From assembly GCA_965112735.1 (NCBI GenBank), contig OZ218962.1, positions 1,736,001 to 1,800,000 on the forward strand: DNA of 64,000 nt, given 5' to 3'. Each line of letters opens with the position of its first letter. Positions within the stretch are counted from its first letter, which is position 1. The stretch is from Phaeosaccion multiseriatum (lineage: Eukaryota > Ochrophyta, other classes). The position numbers and the translations under genes are program-made. Positions 50,080 to 60,172 of the stretch are shown here, piece after piece. The notes beneath the pieces were generated by a model, which was not told the DNA's origin, did not search any database, and was given only the letters and a program-made list of their open reading frames with translations.

Positions 50080-53000
50080 TCTCTCTCGTGCTGCAGCTGG
50101 CGCTGTGCTTCGTGCACCTGGGTCTGTTCAGAGAGGCCGTGGAGGCCGCCAAGAAGGCCAACGCCGTCAACACGTGGAAGCAGGTACGGTGCACGTCGTA
50201 AGTCAATGAATAGGATTGCACGCACATGAACTACAAAACAAACGCATGCGTGCGCTGCTCTGCGCACTCATCGCTCTGTGCCCTGCTCACTCACTCACTC
50301 ACTCACTCACTCACACCCTCACACACTCACACTCACACTCTCACACTCACACTCACTCACTCACTCACTCCCACCCTCACACACTCGCACTCACACTCTC
50401 ACGCTTACACTCACACACTCACTCCCTGCTCTGTGCCGCTCTCTCTCTGCCCCACATGACACATGACTGACTGCTCATGACACTGCACTGCTCTCCTCAG
50501 GTGTGCTTCGCCTGTGTGGATGCAGAAGAGTTCCGCCTGGCGGACATTTGCGGCCTCAAGATCCTCGGGCATCCCGATCACCTGGAAGAGCTCATCGGGT
50601 AAGTAAGGGATGGCAGGGGATGGCGGGGGATGGCAGGGGATGGCAGAGGATGGCAGTGGATATGGGTCGAAGCGCGGGGAGCGAGAGAGGAGAAGGGTTG
50701 TTCTGTCTGTTGGGGTGGTCAGTACTCACACAGCCTCTCCCCCCCCCCCCCCCGCTTTCCAGCTACTACGAGTCCGCCGGACACCCCACGGAGCTGATTC
50801 AGCTCATGGAGCAGGGGCTTCAGCTTGAGGAGGCCCACAGGTGTGTATCGTATGTATCCGTCAGCAGGGCCCGTACGCCTCTGTGCTGCCCTCGTGTCTG
50901 TCTGTCTGCCTGCCTGCCTGCCCGCCTGCCTGCAAGCTTCCCCAAGGACTTAAGACTCAAGGGTAGTCTCTCTCTCTCTATCCCCTGCCCCCCCTACTCT
51001 CTACTCTCTACTCTGTATGTGCACCGCCCTGTTGTCATGCTCATGCTGAGTGCCGAATCTCTTCTTGCCCCGCCCTTTCCTCTCCTCCCCTGCCCCCCTC
51101 TCTGTCGTGTGTATCACCAACACAGTGGCGTGTTCACAGAGCTGTCTGTGCTTTACTCCAAGTACAAGCCCGAGAAACTCATGTCGCACATCAAGGATTT
51201 CCACGAGAGAATGAATGTCAACAAGGTCAGTCCGTTAGCGTCAGTCAGTTAGAGGGCATAGGAGAGGGGAGGAGTGTGTGGTTGGCGCTCGTCTCCCTTC
51301 CACACTCTTAACCCTACACAAACCTTCGTGTTGGTTGCTGCCTCCCTCTCTCAATGTAACCTCACACACACGCACCCCCTGCCTGCCCTCTTTCCCACTC
51401 CCTCTGCCGCTCTCCCTCTCCTTCTCCCTCCCCACCCCCCCCATCCACTGCCATCCCCACACCACACCCCCACCCACAGGTGCTCCGTGCTTGCGAGCGT
51501 GCCCTCCTGTGGGACGAGGCCGTGTTCCTGTACAAGTCGGACGGACAGGCCGACAACGCGGTGCGCACCATGATCGACCACTGCGGGGCCTTCCAGCACG
51601 AGCTCTTCCAGGAGTGTGTGGTCAAGTGTAGGAACCAGGAGGTGAGTGTGTTGGTGATACGGGGGGGAGGGGGAGGGAGGAAGGGGGTCAGTGCACAGGG
51701 AGGGCACACGGAGGAAGTGCAGAGTGCAGAGTGCTTTTGGACCAACCCATCAACGCCCATGCCCACACGCCCATGCCCATGACCGCTTACGACCTTACCC
51801 ACACCCCCCCTCGCCCCCCCTCCCTCCCTTCCTGCCTCGAACAGGTCATGTACATGGCCATCACGTTCTACTTGCAGCAACAGCCCCTCAAGCTGGTGCG
51901 GCTCCTAGAGGTGCTCACCCCCTTCATCGACCACTCCCGAGTGGTGCACCAGCTGAGGCGGGCGGAGGGATTGCCTCTGGCCATGGGCTATCTCAAGAGC
52001 GTGCAGAAGGAAAATGTGTCGGCAGTCAACGAGGCTGTGAATGAGATTCTCATCGACGAGGAGGATCATGAGAAGCTCAAGTGAGTATTGTTGTCGGTAG
52101 TGAGGACTGTGTAGTGGGGCGGAACGGAAGGGGAAAGGGAATATGTGACAGTGACAGTGACACTGGGACAGGTGGATGTCGTTCTCCCCTTCTGTGTTCT
52201 CCCTGCTCTTCGATTGTTGGTCGACTCGCTCGCGGATGGACCGCCGTTATGTCATCCATCGCCCTCGTCGCTTCATTGATTGGTCATTTCCCCATTCTCT
52301 CTTTTCTCCTTCTCCCTCTCCCTCCCTTCCCCCCTCCCCGTGCCCTCCCACCCCCACCCCCTTCCTCTCCCTCTCCCTCTTCCACCCCCTCTCACCCTCC
52401 CCCTCAACCCCTTCTTCCCTCCTCCTCTGACAACACCACCACCACCACCACCACCACCATCACCACCACCACCACGGAACAACAACAACAGGGAGTCTGT
52501 GGAGGCGTTCGACAACTTCGATCAGATCTCTCTGGCGGTCAAGACGGAGAAGCACGAGCTTCTGGAGTTCCGCCGCATCTCCGCCCTCCTGTACAAGAAG
52601 AACAAGCGCTACGTGCAGAGCGTTGCCCTCTCCAAGGGGGACAAGATGTACAAGGTCAGTGTAAGGCAGTGAAAGGAGTGAGTCAAAATGAGGGGCAAAG
52701 AAAAACACGAGTACGTCAGTGATGAGAGGGCGTTCCATTTCAATGTATAACGTTGTGCATTACATCGGTGTGCCGGGTCAGTGTCTTGTCAGGCCAGGCC
52801 CTCTCTTCTCTCTCTTGTCTTGTCTTGTCCTGTTATTCACCCATCACCCCGTGTGCTCACCAAGCTGCCCTCTCCCCTCCCCCCCCCATCCTGCAGGACG
52901 CCATCGACACAGCCGCGGAGAGTGGAGACACGGACATCGCCGAGGACTTGCTAAAGTTCTTCGTAAGAAGGTCTGTTGCAGTTGTAAGGTTTTTAACTAG

Positions 53001-53780
53001 ACACCGTCCACTGCTATCCTTTACCATCCTCTGCCATCCGAACCCACCTTCCCTCCCACGCACCCTGTTGACGTCATCCCCCCCCCCCTGTATGCCGTGC
53101 CGCCTCCCCTCCCCTCCCTTCACCTCAGCTGTGACAAGGAGTGCTTCTGCGCAACTCTCTTCACCTGTTACAAGCTTGTGCGGCCCGACGTGGCCATGGA
53201 GCTGGCTTGGAGGCACGGCTACGTGGACTTCGTCATGCCCTTCATGATTCAGTACATGCGGAACTTGCACGTCAAGGTCGCCGACATCGACGCACGCACG
53301 CAGGTACGTCATCAAGCACTGGGGTAGTCATTGGTCATTGGTCATTGGGAAGTGGGGTGGCCATGGCTGTATACTCTTTTGCTTCCCCTGAGCACCAACC
53401 AGTCTGACGTTCCCCCCCTCTCCACCCCTACCTACCCTTCCCACTGCCTCTCGGCGTGTATGCGTATGCCCACATCACAGCCCAAGAAGGACAAGGCCGA
53501 GCACGAGAGCACCACCACCTACACCGACCCTTCCCCCATGCTTGCAAATGGCATGCTGCAGATCGCCAACGTGCCCTTCAATCAGAGGGGAGGAGCCGAC
53601 CCCTCAATGGGCGGCATGGGCAGTCATATGGGCGGCGGCATGGGCATGGGGATGGCAACCAACGTGGACCCTGCCATGGGTATCTCCCAAATGGGACCAG
53701 GAGGGGGAGGCATGCAGCAGCAGCAGATGGGAATGGGGGGAGGCATGGGAGGAGGCATGGGCGGCATGGGAGGCTACTGA
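36791..53780 (+). CDS. CHC: Clathrin heavy chain (44 exons)
   Basis: Coat triskelion leg for endocytic and Golgi vesicles. 44 phase-consistent exons, 1739 aa: 36791-36832, 37658-37741, 37933-38044, 38569-38738, 38984-39112, 39254-39322, 39657-39715, 40242-40368, 40551-40687, 40969-41077, 41328-41434, 41774-41837, 41998-42066, 42301-42429, 42607-42720, 42994-43053, 43334-43627, 43891-44025, 44562-44633, 44946-44997, 45210-45280, 45562-45663, 46208-46309, 46483-46623, 46780-46899, 47134-47185, 47404-47527, 47734-47836, 48094-48180, 48310-48492, 48647-48724, 48971-49224, 49450-49564, 49756-49836, 50097-50183, 50501-50598, 50763-50840, 51126-51225, 51480-51641, 51845-52080, 52492-52654, 52897-52970, 53129-53303, 53481-53780. 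Family blocks run throughout: N-terminal propeller ([20 protein letters not shown]), leg repeats ([37 protein letters not shown]), trimerisation region ([18 protein letters not shown]). Intron 3 (38045-38568) has a GC donor; intron 42 uses GTCTGT. The tail is Met/Gly-rich and no QLMLT-type Hsc70 site is seen. Confidence 0.97.
37555..37604. repeat. (TCC)n tract in clathrin intron 1
   Basis: Nearly pure TCC triplets on the coding strand, about 50 bp before the acceptor at 37657. Confidence 0.85.
38349..38540. repeat. (TCC)n tract in clathrin intron 3
   Basis: About 190 bp of CTC/TCC triplets with occasional TTC interruptions, just before the CAC triplets and the acceptor of the GC-AG intron. 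Confidence 0.9.
39734..39965. repeat. 57-bp minisatellite in clathrin intron 7
   Basis: About four tandem copies of a 57-bp unit beginning GTCAGTGTCAAGTTTCAG and containing AGTCTTCAGTATAAGGAGAG and GTAGACCGCACCG. Copies differ by single bases (GAGAGTG versus GAGAGGG). The first copy is degenerate. Confidence 0.9.
40722..40925. repeat. (TCAC)n/(TCAT) tract in clathrin intron 9
   Basis: About 200 bp of CACTCACTCATT-type tetranucleotide units filling most of the intron. Similar tracts occur in introns 22 (45664-46080) and 35 (50288-50440). Confidence 0.9.
45664..46080. repeat. (CACT)n tract in clathrin intron 22
   Basis: More than 400 bp of degenerate CACTCACT units with CTCTCACT, CACGCACT and CATGCACT variants. 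Confidence 0.85.
47528..47733 (+). repeat. Clathrin intron 27 with paired terminal motifs
   Basis: This 206-bp intron contains GCAGTTGGTGATACAG about 17 bp after its donor (10-mer core at 47547-47556) and the complement TGTATCACCAACTG about 20 bp before its acceptor (core 47703-47712). The pair forms an inverted repeat that spans the intron. Confidence 0.8.
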
Positions 53781-54666
53781 GGAGGGGATGAACGCAGAGA
53801 AGGGAAGGGAAGGGAGGGACGGAGGGAGGGACGGAGGGAGGGCTTACACAGCGCAACAGCACCTGTATCACCAACAGGCGGGACTGTGCTTGTTGTCCTT
53901 GCCCTTGCCCCAGATGGGAGAGGGAGGGGAGCATATTTCTGAACAGCACTTGATGCCATCTAATGCCATCCGAGGAGGTCGCCGAGGGAGGCAGGCGGGG
54001 GGAGACGATGGAGTGCAAGACTTGCCACGAGGGACTGAAGGAGAGGAGAGGGGGAGGGGGGGGGGGCGTGAGGACGAGCACGGACACGCTTCGGGGGCTG
54101 GGCAGCTGTGGAGAGGGGGCTGAGGAGCTGCAAGTGAAGGCAGCGAAAGCCGTATTGCAACTGAAACTGAAATTTAGCACCACGTGGCTGAGGAGAGGAG
54201 GGGGGGGGAGGGAGGGGGAGGGGGGGGGGGGGTGAACGCCAGGGGAGGGGGCGTAAGTAAGGGAGGGGTGGGGTCATATATCTATCTATGTAAGAGCAAA
54301 AGGTGGAGGGAGGAGTCGGGGTGGTGGGGTGTATGGATGGGTGTGGAGAAGGAGGGCAGCCCTTAGAGACTCAGCCCCTCTTTTTAGACCCACAGGCCCT
54401 GTTGTTGCACCATCGCGTCACAGCTCTTTATATTTGTCGTGTGGGGGGGGGGGGGGGGAGGAAGGACGGAAGGGAGGGAGGGAGGGAGGGAGGGAGCTTT
54501 ATCTCTGAGTTGTTTTTGATAGACGGGACGGAGGAAAGAAATACCAATACACGCAAAATCTCTTTGCCTTTTATCCATTCATACTAAACAAATCAACCAA
54601 CCAACCAACCGAGGACCCCCCCGAGTGATTCCATCAGTCTTTGCTCACTCAGCGCTCTCTTTTTAT
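53781..54666. other. Convergent 3' region of clathrin and EVG1 genes
   Basis: About 890 bp of G-rich sequence with GGGA runs (53800-53840, 54180-54235, 54440-54495). A copy of TATCACCAAC lies at 53866-53875 in the presumed clathrin 3' UTR. Open frames here are low-complexity and not supported as genes. Confidence 0.55.
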
Positions 54667-55396
54667 CTATATTTGTTGTCGCTGCTGCTCCCTCTGTTCA
54701 ATCTGTTTCAGCTCGGCCATTCTCGACGAGATCTCTGACTTGATGCGCTCCTCACCTGGCACGCACGCACGCACACACACACACGAGAAAAGCAGGACCG
54801 ATGGCAGCGGAAGGCATAAGAGTCCGGAAGTGGGACAATGGCCGTAGGGAGCAGCGAGGGAGTCAGTGAGTCAGTCAGTCAGTCAGTCAGTGAGTGAGTG
54901 AGTGAGTGAGTGAGTGAGTGAGTGAGTGAGGGAGTGAGTGAGTGAGTGAGTGAGTGAGTGAGTGAGTGAGTGAGTGAGTGAGTGAGTGAGTGAGTGAGTG
55001 AGTGAGTGAGTGAGTGAGTGAGTGAGTGAGTGAGTGAGTGAGTGAGTGAGTGAGTGAGTGAGTGAGTGAGTGAGTGAGTCAGTCAGTCAGACAGTCAGTC
55101 AATCAGCCAGTCCACCCGCCCATGTCCTCCCCCTCCCCCTCCCCCTCCCCCTCCCCCTCCCCCTCCCCCCCCTCCCTCCTCCTCACCCGGCACGGGGCCA
55201 CCCATTGCCCTCGCCTCGTGGAGGTACTGCTGCCTCTCCTCCACCTCTGTAAGCACCTGCTCGTACAGTGTGAGTGGGGCTGTATCACCAACTGCTGGGT
55301 CCTCCTCGGGTAGGCCTTGCCTCTTTCGCCGCACCTGAGGGGGAGGATGAGGAGGAGGAGACACGCGGGTGTGCATTTGTGTGTGTGTGTGTGTGC

Positions 55397-55434
<38 letters not shown>

Positions 55435-56902
55435 TTGTGCGTGTGTGAGTGTATGTATACAAGGGAGGAAGGAGTGGGGGAGGACCACACCGCCCACCGT
55501 CAGAGAGTCAAGCAATGACCAGGCACCCCTAGTCACACACCCACGGCGCCGGAGTGACTCACCCTCTGTATCCTCAGTGCCTCTTGCTCTCTTGCCTTGA
55601 CTTCGGAGGGGATGCCGGAGGCCGCATTCACCATCTCTTTGGGGAGGGCCTTGCCGCCGCCGAACTCGAACTTCTCGGCCAGTCTGGTGGAGCCGAGGAG
55701 GGAGGGGAGGGAGGGGAGGGAGGGGAGGGAGGGCAGGAAGGGAGGGACGGAGGGAGGGAGGGGGGGAGGGAAGGAGGGAGGGAGGGAGGGAAGGAAGGAA
55801 GGAGGGAGGGAGGGGTGGAGGACGAGGGACGTCTCGCTGGTTAGGCTCTGACGTGTGGGAAGTAGACGGGCATGACATGACGAAACGACTCTCTCCTTCT
55901 TCGGCTTGCTTAATGCACACACCGCCTTGCCTTGCTCCTGCTCACCTGTCCTTCTCCTGCTCAGTAGACACCGCTCGAGTATGAGCGGGTCTGTAGTGCG
56001 AGAGGCGGTGTTCATTCTCTTGCAGCTGCAGCACGGCCGGTCGAGCACGTGTGAGGGGCCAAGTCATGCAAGTCAAAGAGATGGGTGGGTGGATGCGTGG
56101 TTGGATGGATGGATGGATGGATGGATGGATGGAGGTCAGTCAGCAAGCTTGACAATGAAGAGATAAGGAAACGCTACAGCGAAGGGGAAGCAAGACGCTT
56201 GCAGTGAGTAGGCGGCTTGGCTGACTCTCGGCTCTGTCGAACTCACCTCGGCTTCAATGACGGACTTGGGCCGGCGTCGCATCACAGCGTACTCGATGCG
56301 TGCCGGCGGCTCTCTTTGGTGCGCATCGCCCCTACCCACTCTTGGAACCTTGTGGAGGGGGGTTGATGAGCCGAATTTTTAAATAGGGATAGATGGTGAA
56401 GGGGGCGGTAGGTGAGTAACTGCGTTCGCTGTGGTGGTAGACTTGGCTGGGTGAGAGCTGAAGTGACAGTGGGGCCTCAAAAGTTAGACTTGAAATCCAA
56501 TGTAAAGTAGGTGGCTGACAGGGGCCCACGCATCCCATACTCAGAGTCCTTTACCTTGATATTGCTGCTCGGCTTGATGTGCTTCTCCCTGGGATCTCTT
56601 GAGTGAATGCTCCCATTGACGGGATGGAAACTGCCCGAAGAGGGCCCTGGAGACTGACGAAGGGTCTTTGGATAGTTGATCTGAGGGCAGAAACACGCAG
56701 CAGGGGCAGGCGAAAGCCACGGCAGAAAGGCTTGGTCCGTGAAAAGCTCTCCGTTTCGCAAGGCAACTGTCCTTACCTTCAAACTTCCTGTTCCGTACAG
56801 TTGCTTCAGCAGTCTGCCTGCCACAGGGTCATCATTAAGCTCCTTCCAGCGCTCGTCTCGGACGGACGAAGGTAGATTCGCGCGAGGAATCGGATTGGGC
56901 AT
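54667..56902 (-). CDS. UPF0193/EVG1-like protein (C22orf23 family)
   Basis: Exons (minus): 56902-56777, 56680-56555, 56348-56247, 56025-55946, 55683-55563, 55334-55187, 54755-54667; phases agree, 263 aa. The start [12 protein letters not shown] is inside the first open exon. The C-terminal half fits UPF0193: [20 protein letters not shown], then [20 protein letters not shown], then [20 protein letters not shown]. This corresponds to the ELVKEIQERKEFL..ILAEISQKLREME block of human EVG1. The middle ([20 protein letters not shown]) is basic. The family has no known biochemical activity and is mostly found in ciliated lineages. Exon 6 contains GCAGTTGGTGATACAG, encoding AVGDT, the same sequence as the intron motif of the clathrin gene. 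The last intron is a long (GAGT)n and (CCCCTC)n repeat. Confidence 0.7.
54862..55085. repeat. (GTGA)n microsatellite in EVG1 intron
   Basis: About 220 bp of almost perfect GAGT/GTGA tetranucleotides, flanked by CAGT units on both sides. Confidence 0.95.
55690..55815. repeat. GGGA-rich microsatellite in EVG1 intron
   Basis: Tandem GGAGGGAG units with GGAA interruptions between exons 4 and 5 of the minus-strand gene. Confidence 0.85.
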
Positions 56903-57006
56903 TTTTGTAACGTTGTGCAAAGCTCGCCGCTCGCCGCCACCCTGTTGAACTTTGCAACTTGGTGCTCCAGAATCACAGGTTGACGTCGATCGACTCGATT
57001 CTTTCT

Positions 57007-57245
57007 CCCTGGACAAGGGTATCTGATTACTGATTACGGCCGGCGTACGCCAGCCAGCCTGATTACTGATTATGGCGCCAGCCGGGCCTGATTACTGATT
57101 ATGGCCGGGGCCCCGCCGGGTCTGATTACTGATTATGACCGGCGCCAGCCGGCCTGATTACTGATTACCGGCCTAGCCGGCCTGATTACTGATTATTGGC
57201 GCCAGCCGGCCTGATTACTGGCGCACACTGTAGCCTTGTCCAGGG
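57007..57245. mobile_element. Element D: inverted-repeat element with CTGATTACTGATTA / palindrome array
   Basis: Bounded by a perfect 12-bp inverted repeat, CCCTGGACAAGG (57007-57018) and CCTTGTCCAGGG (57234-57245). Inside, CTGATTACTGATTA starts at 57023, 57059, 57088, 57122, 57154 and 57182, with a seventh partial copy at 57211. The 14-22-bp spacers are GC-rich imperfect palindromes such as CCGGCCTAGCCGG, GGCGCCAGCCGGC and GGCCGGGGCCCCGCCGG. No coding capacity. It lies about 105 bp upstream of the EVG1 start. Confidence 0.65.
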
Positions 57246-57341
57246 TCGAACCTATTTCATCGACACTATTTCAACCTACCCCCGGCGCATATGCTCGACC
57301 TTACCCTGAGTAACACATCTGCAGGACGGCCCTAAATAGCT

Positions 57342-57735
57342 ATGCCCCACACGGACACCAGACCGGAAGCGGCAGCAGCCCACAGCGAGACCCGCAAGGA
57401 GCGGCACTATGCCAACCAACACTTACGACCAAGAGCGTGTTCTTCGCCTCACCACCTTCGCCATCGAGACCCACGGACGACTCGGCGCGTCACTCCTACA
57501 CGCCCTCACCGAGCACGTCGTCTCCCGCACGGGCCGCACCGGCTCCTCCACCACCAAGGGCCACGTCCTGACCAGGCTTCACCGCCTCGTCATCGATCGT
57601 CAGCTGCAGCCACCAAATGTGTGGTCGGAGCGAGCCCCTGGGCCGGCTCAACCGCGGCGCCGGACCTGCACTCCCCCCCCTCGATCAGGCGGGAGAGTAA
57701 CAGGCCCCAGTGAACACAAACTTTCAGTTTCTTAG
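57342..57735 (+). pseudogene. Retroelement-like coding relic
   Basis: Two overlapping plus-strand frames appear to carry one broken protein. One gives ARKERHYANQ-type sequence (ETRKERHYANQHL) and the other TYDQERVLRLTTFAIETHGR then LGASLLHALTEHV. The F-AIETHGRLG pattern resembles the short C-terminal segment seen in reverse-transcriptase-type ORFs of LINE elements. The frame shift between the halves and the lack of any other retroelement domain suggest a degenerate fragment. Identification is tentative. Confidence 0.35.
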
Positions 57736-57892
57736 GTGATTCGTCCTATTAAGTCAATAATACACCCAAAGCCGGGCCGGATCGGGCGAGAGGAGAGCAG
57801 AGAATTATATGCTCCATTGACCAGGCGATTGGAATGCATCCGAAACACAAACAGAGGGCTGGGTCTTAGAAGCAGGGGATTACCGGCACAAA

Positions 57893-60015
57893 ATGCGCTT
57901 TACAGGCATGCCGATCACGAGGAGGCAAGCAAGGGGAAGGGCAGAGGCAAAGCTGGGGTCGAGAGCAAGAGTAAGCAGCAGAATCGTCCTGTGCTTCCTC
58001 CTGAGCTCGCGAGCCATCGCGTTCCTCTCGCTTCCACGTCTGCAACAGCTAGGACAAGTTGCAGCTCCCCGTGCTCCCCGACTGTCGCAGCGAAGCAGAG
58101 GAGGCGCTGGGCCTGTGTCCAGCCTCTGCACCCTTTCGGGTACTGCGGCATCCTCCGATGAGCAGCAGCAGCAGCCCGGGCAGGACCCGACTCTCGTGAA
58201 GCTTCAAGCTCTTGGCATTGAAGCCCCCAAGGTGCGGCACCGCACTTTTCCTTTTTCCTTCCTTTCCTTCTGCCGTGGCTCAATCCACCCTCGTTCACTT
58301 CGCCTCCTCTGCCGGCCCCAGGCTGACTCCGTTCACTTCCCCTCCCACTCTCCTTACTCTTGACTCCTCCGAAGATCTCCACCGCAACCTTCGGCGGAGA
58401 ACGAGGCCTTCGTCTGAACGAAAAGGCGGAAGGAGGCGAGCCCATTCTCAAGGTCTGTGGAGCGTGGCTGTGGAGCGTGGATCAATCCTTCCTTCCTTCC
58501 GTCCTTCCTTCCCTGAAGGAGTGGGGCAACTTACAGGACGGGCGTTCCTCTCCCTCGCTCTCCCTCCCTGCACAAGTGACTGAATCGTCGTACGTCGTGC
58601 CTCCCTCCGTCCCTCCCTCCCTCCTCCCTTCCTCCCTCTCTCCCTCCCTCCCTCCCTCCCTCCTCCCCCCCTCCCTCCCTCCCTCCCTCCCTCCCTCCCT
58701 CCCTCCCTCCCTCCCTCCCTCCCTCCCTCCCTCCCTCCCTCCCTCCCTCCCTCCCTCCCTCCCTCCCTCCCTCCCTCCCTCCCTCCCTCCCTCCCTCCCT
58801 CCCTCCCTCCCTCCCTCCCTCCCTCCCTCTCTCCTTCCTCCCTCCCTCCCTCCCTCCCTCCCTCTCGTACCAGGTGCCCGTATCTTCCTGTCTCACCGTC
58901 TCCCCCTCCGACGAGTGCCCCGGCTCTGGTAGCGCCTCCACCATCGCAGTTGGTGATACAGATATAGGAGGAGGCAGCCAAATCGGTGATATGGTGGCCA
59001 CAGCGGGTCTGCGTAAGTTCTGGGCAAAGCATTCCGAGCCTTACGTAAGGATGGGCGTGAGGCTGCTGTGGTAAGTCAGAGGGGTGCATGCCAGACTGGA
59101 TATTGGATATCGATATTGGCCCCAGACTGGATATTGGATATCGATATTGGCCCTAGACTGGATGATATGATGATATTGGATATCGATATTGGCCCTAGAC
59201 CTCACCGCGCGAGGTTGCTGTTGTTGCTGTTCTTTACTCTACTCTGTAGTCTTATCCTTCTCGTTCTTCTCGATACCCCTCCTCCTCCTCCTCCTCCTCC
59301 TCCTCCTCCTCCTCCTCCTCCTCCTCCTCCTCCTCCTCCTCCTCCTCCTCCTCCTCCTCCTCCTCCTCCTCCTCCTCCTCCTCCTCCTCCTCCTCCTCCT
59401 CCTCCTCCTCCTCCTCCTCCTCCTCCTCCTCCTCCTCCTCCTCCTCCTCCTCCTCCTCCTCCTCCTCCTCCTCCTCCTCCTCCTCCTCCTCCTCCTCTTC
59501 TTAGGGAGATGGAAGCCAGCCGGAGAGCCATCGCTCTCGGCGGAGAGGGTGGCCCCATGGCTGCTTACTTCGCCCTCCTACCGCCCCTCTCGGAGCTCGA
59601 TAGGTGCCCCCTCGTGTGGACGGACGAGCAGATAAAGGAGTTGAGGGTACGACACGACGGACGTTTTAGTTCCAATTACGGCCTTTTTATTGACATAATT
59701 CGCTCCAACGTCGACCCATTGATGATCTGCTGGGCCAAGGGCTGTAGAGTGGAGCATGCGGGAGGGGGGGGGAGGGGGGGGGGACACTGTGCCTATATGC
59801 CTCTGCTCTGCCCGTATGCATCTGCCCTACTCTGGGCTCCTTTCCTCGGCCCGCCTTATCTCTCCCCCCCCCCCCCCCCTCCCTCTATGCCCTTGTTTCC
59901 TGTGACCCATACGCCTCTATCCACAGTACCCCTTTATGGAGGCGGAGGTGAGGAAGCAGCGCGACGAATGGAGAGTTCTCGCAGCCTCCTTCAGGTGCGT
60001 CCGTGCGTGTGTGTG

Positions 60016-60050
<35 letters not shown>

Positions 60051-60130
60051 GTGTGTGTGTGTGCGTGTGTGTTTGTGTGTGTGTATGTGTGTGTGTATGT
60101 GTGTGTATGTGTGTGTGTGTGCGTGTGTTT

Positions 60131-60172
<42 letters not shown>

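Larger units (their letters stand above)
56903..57892. other. Intergenic region with element D and retroelement-like relic
   Basis: About 990 bp between the divergent EVG1 and SET genes. It holds the inverted-repeat element D (57007-57245) and a degraded coding fragment (57342-57735), both listed separately. The rest shows no gene. Confidence 0.6.

Noticed and set aside
57023-57224. CRISPR array (regular repeats with differing spacers)
   Set aside because: The window is plainly eukaryotic, the repeat is only 14 bp, spacers are palindromic and similar to one another, no cas genes exist, and the array is enclosed by an inverted repeat.
58448-59089. Minus-strand Arg-Glu-Gly repeat protein
   Set aside because: Shadow of the (CCCT)n microsatellite overlapping SET gene exons; the same holds for the similar frame at 63285-63855.
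59202-59558. Long poly-Gly, poly-Pro and poly-Leu open frames
   Set aside because: They are translations of a perfect (TCC)n tract inside an intron of the SET gene.
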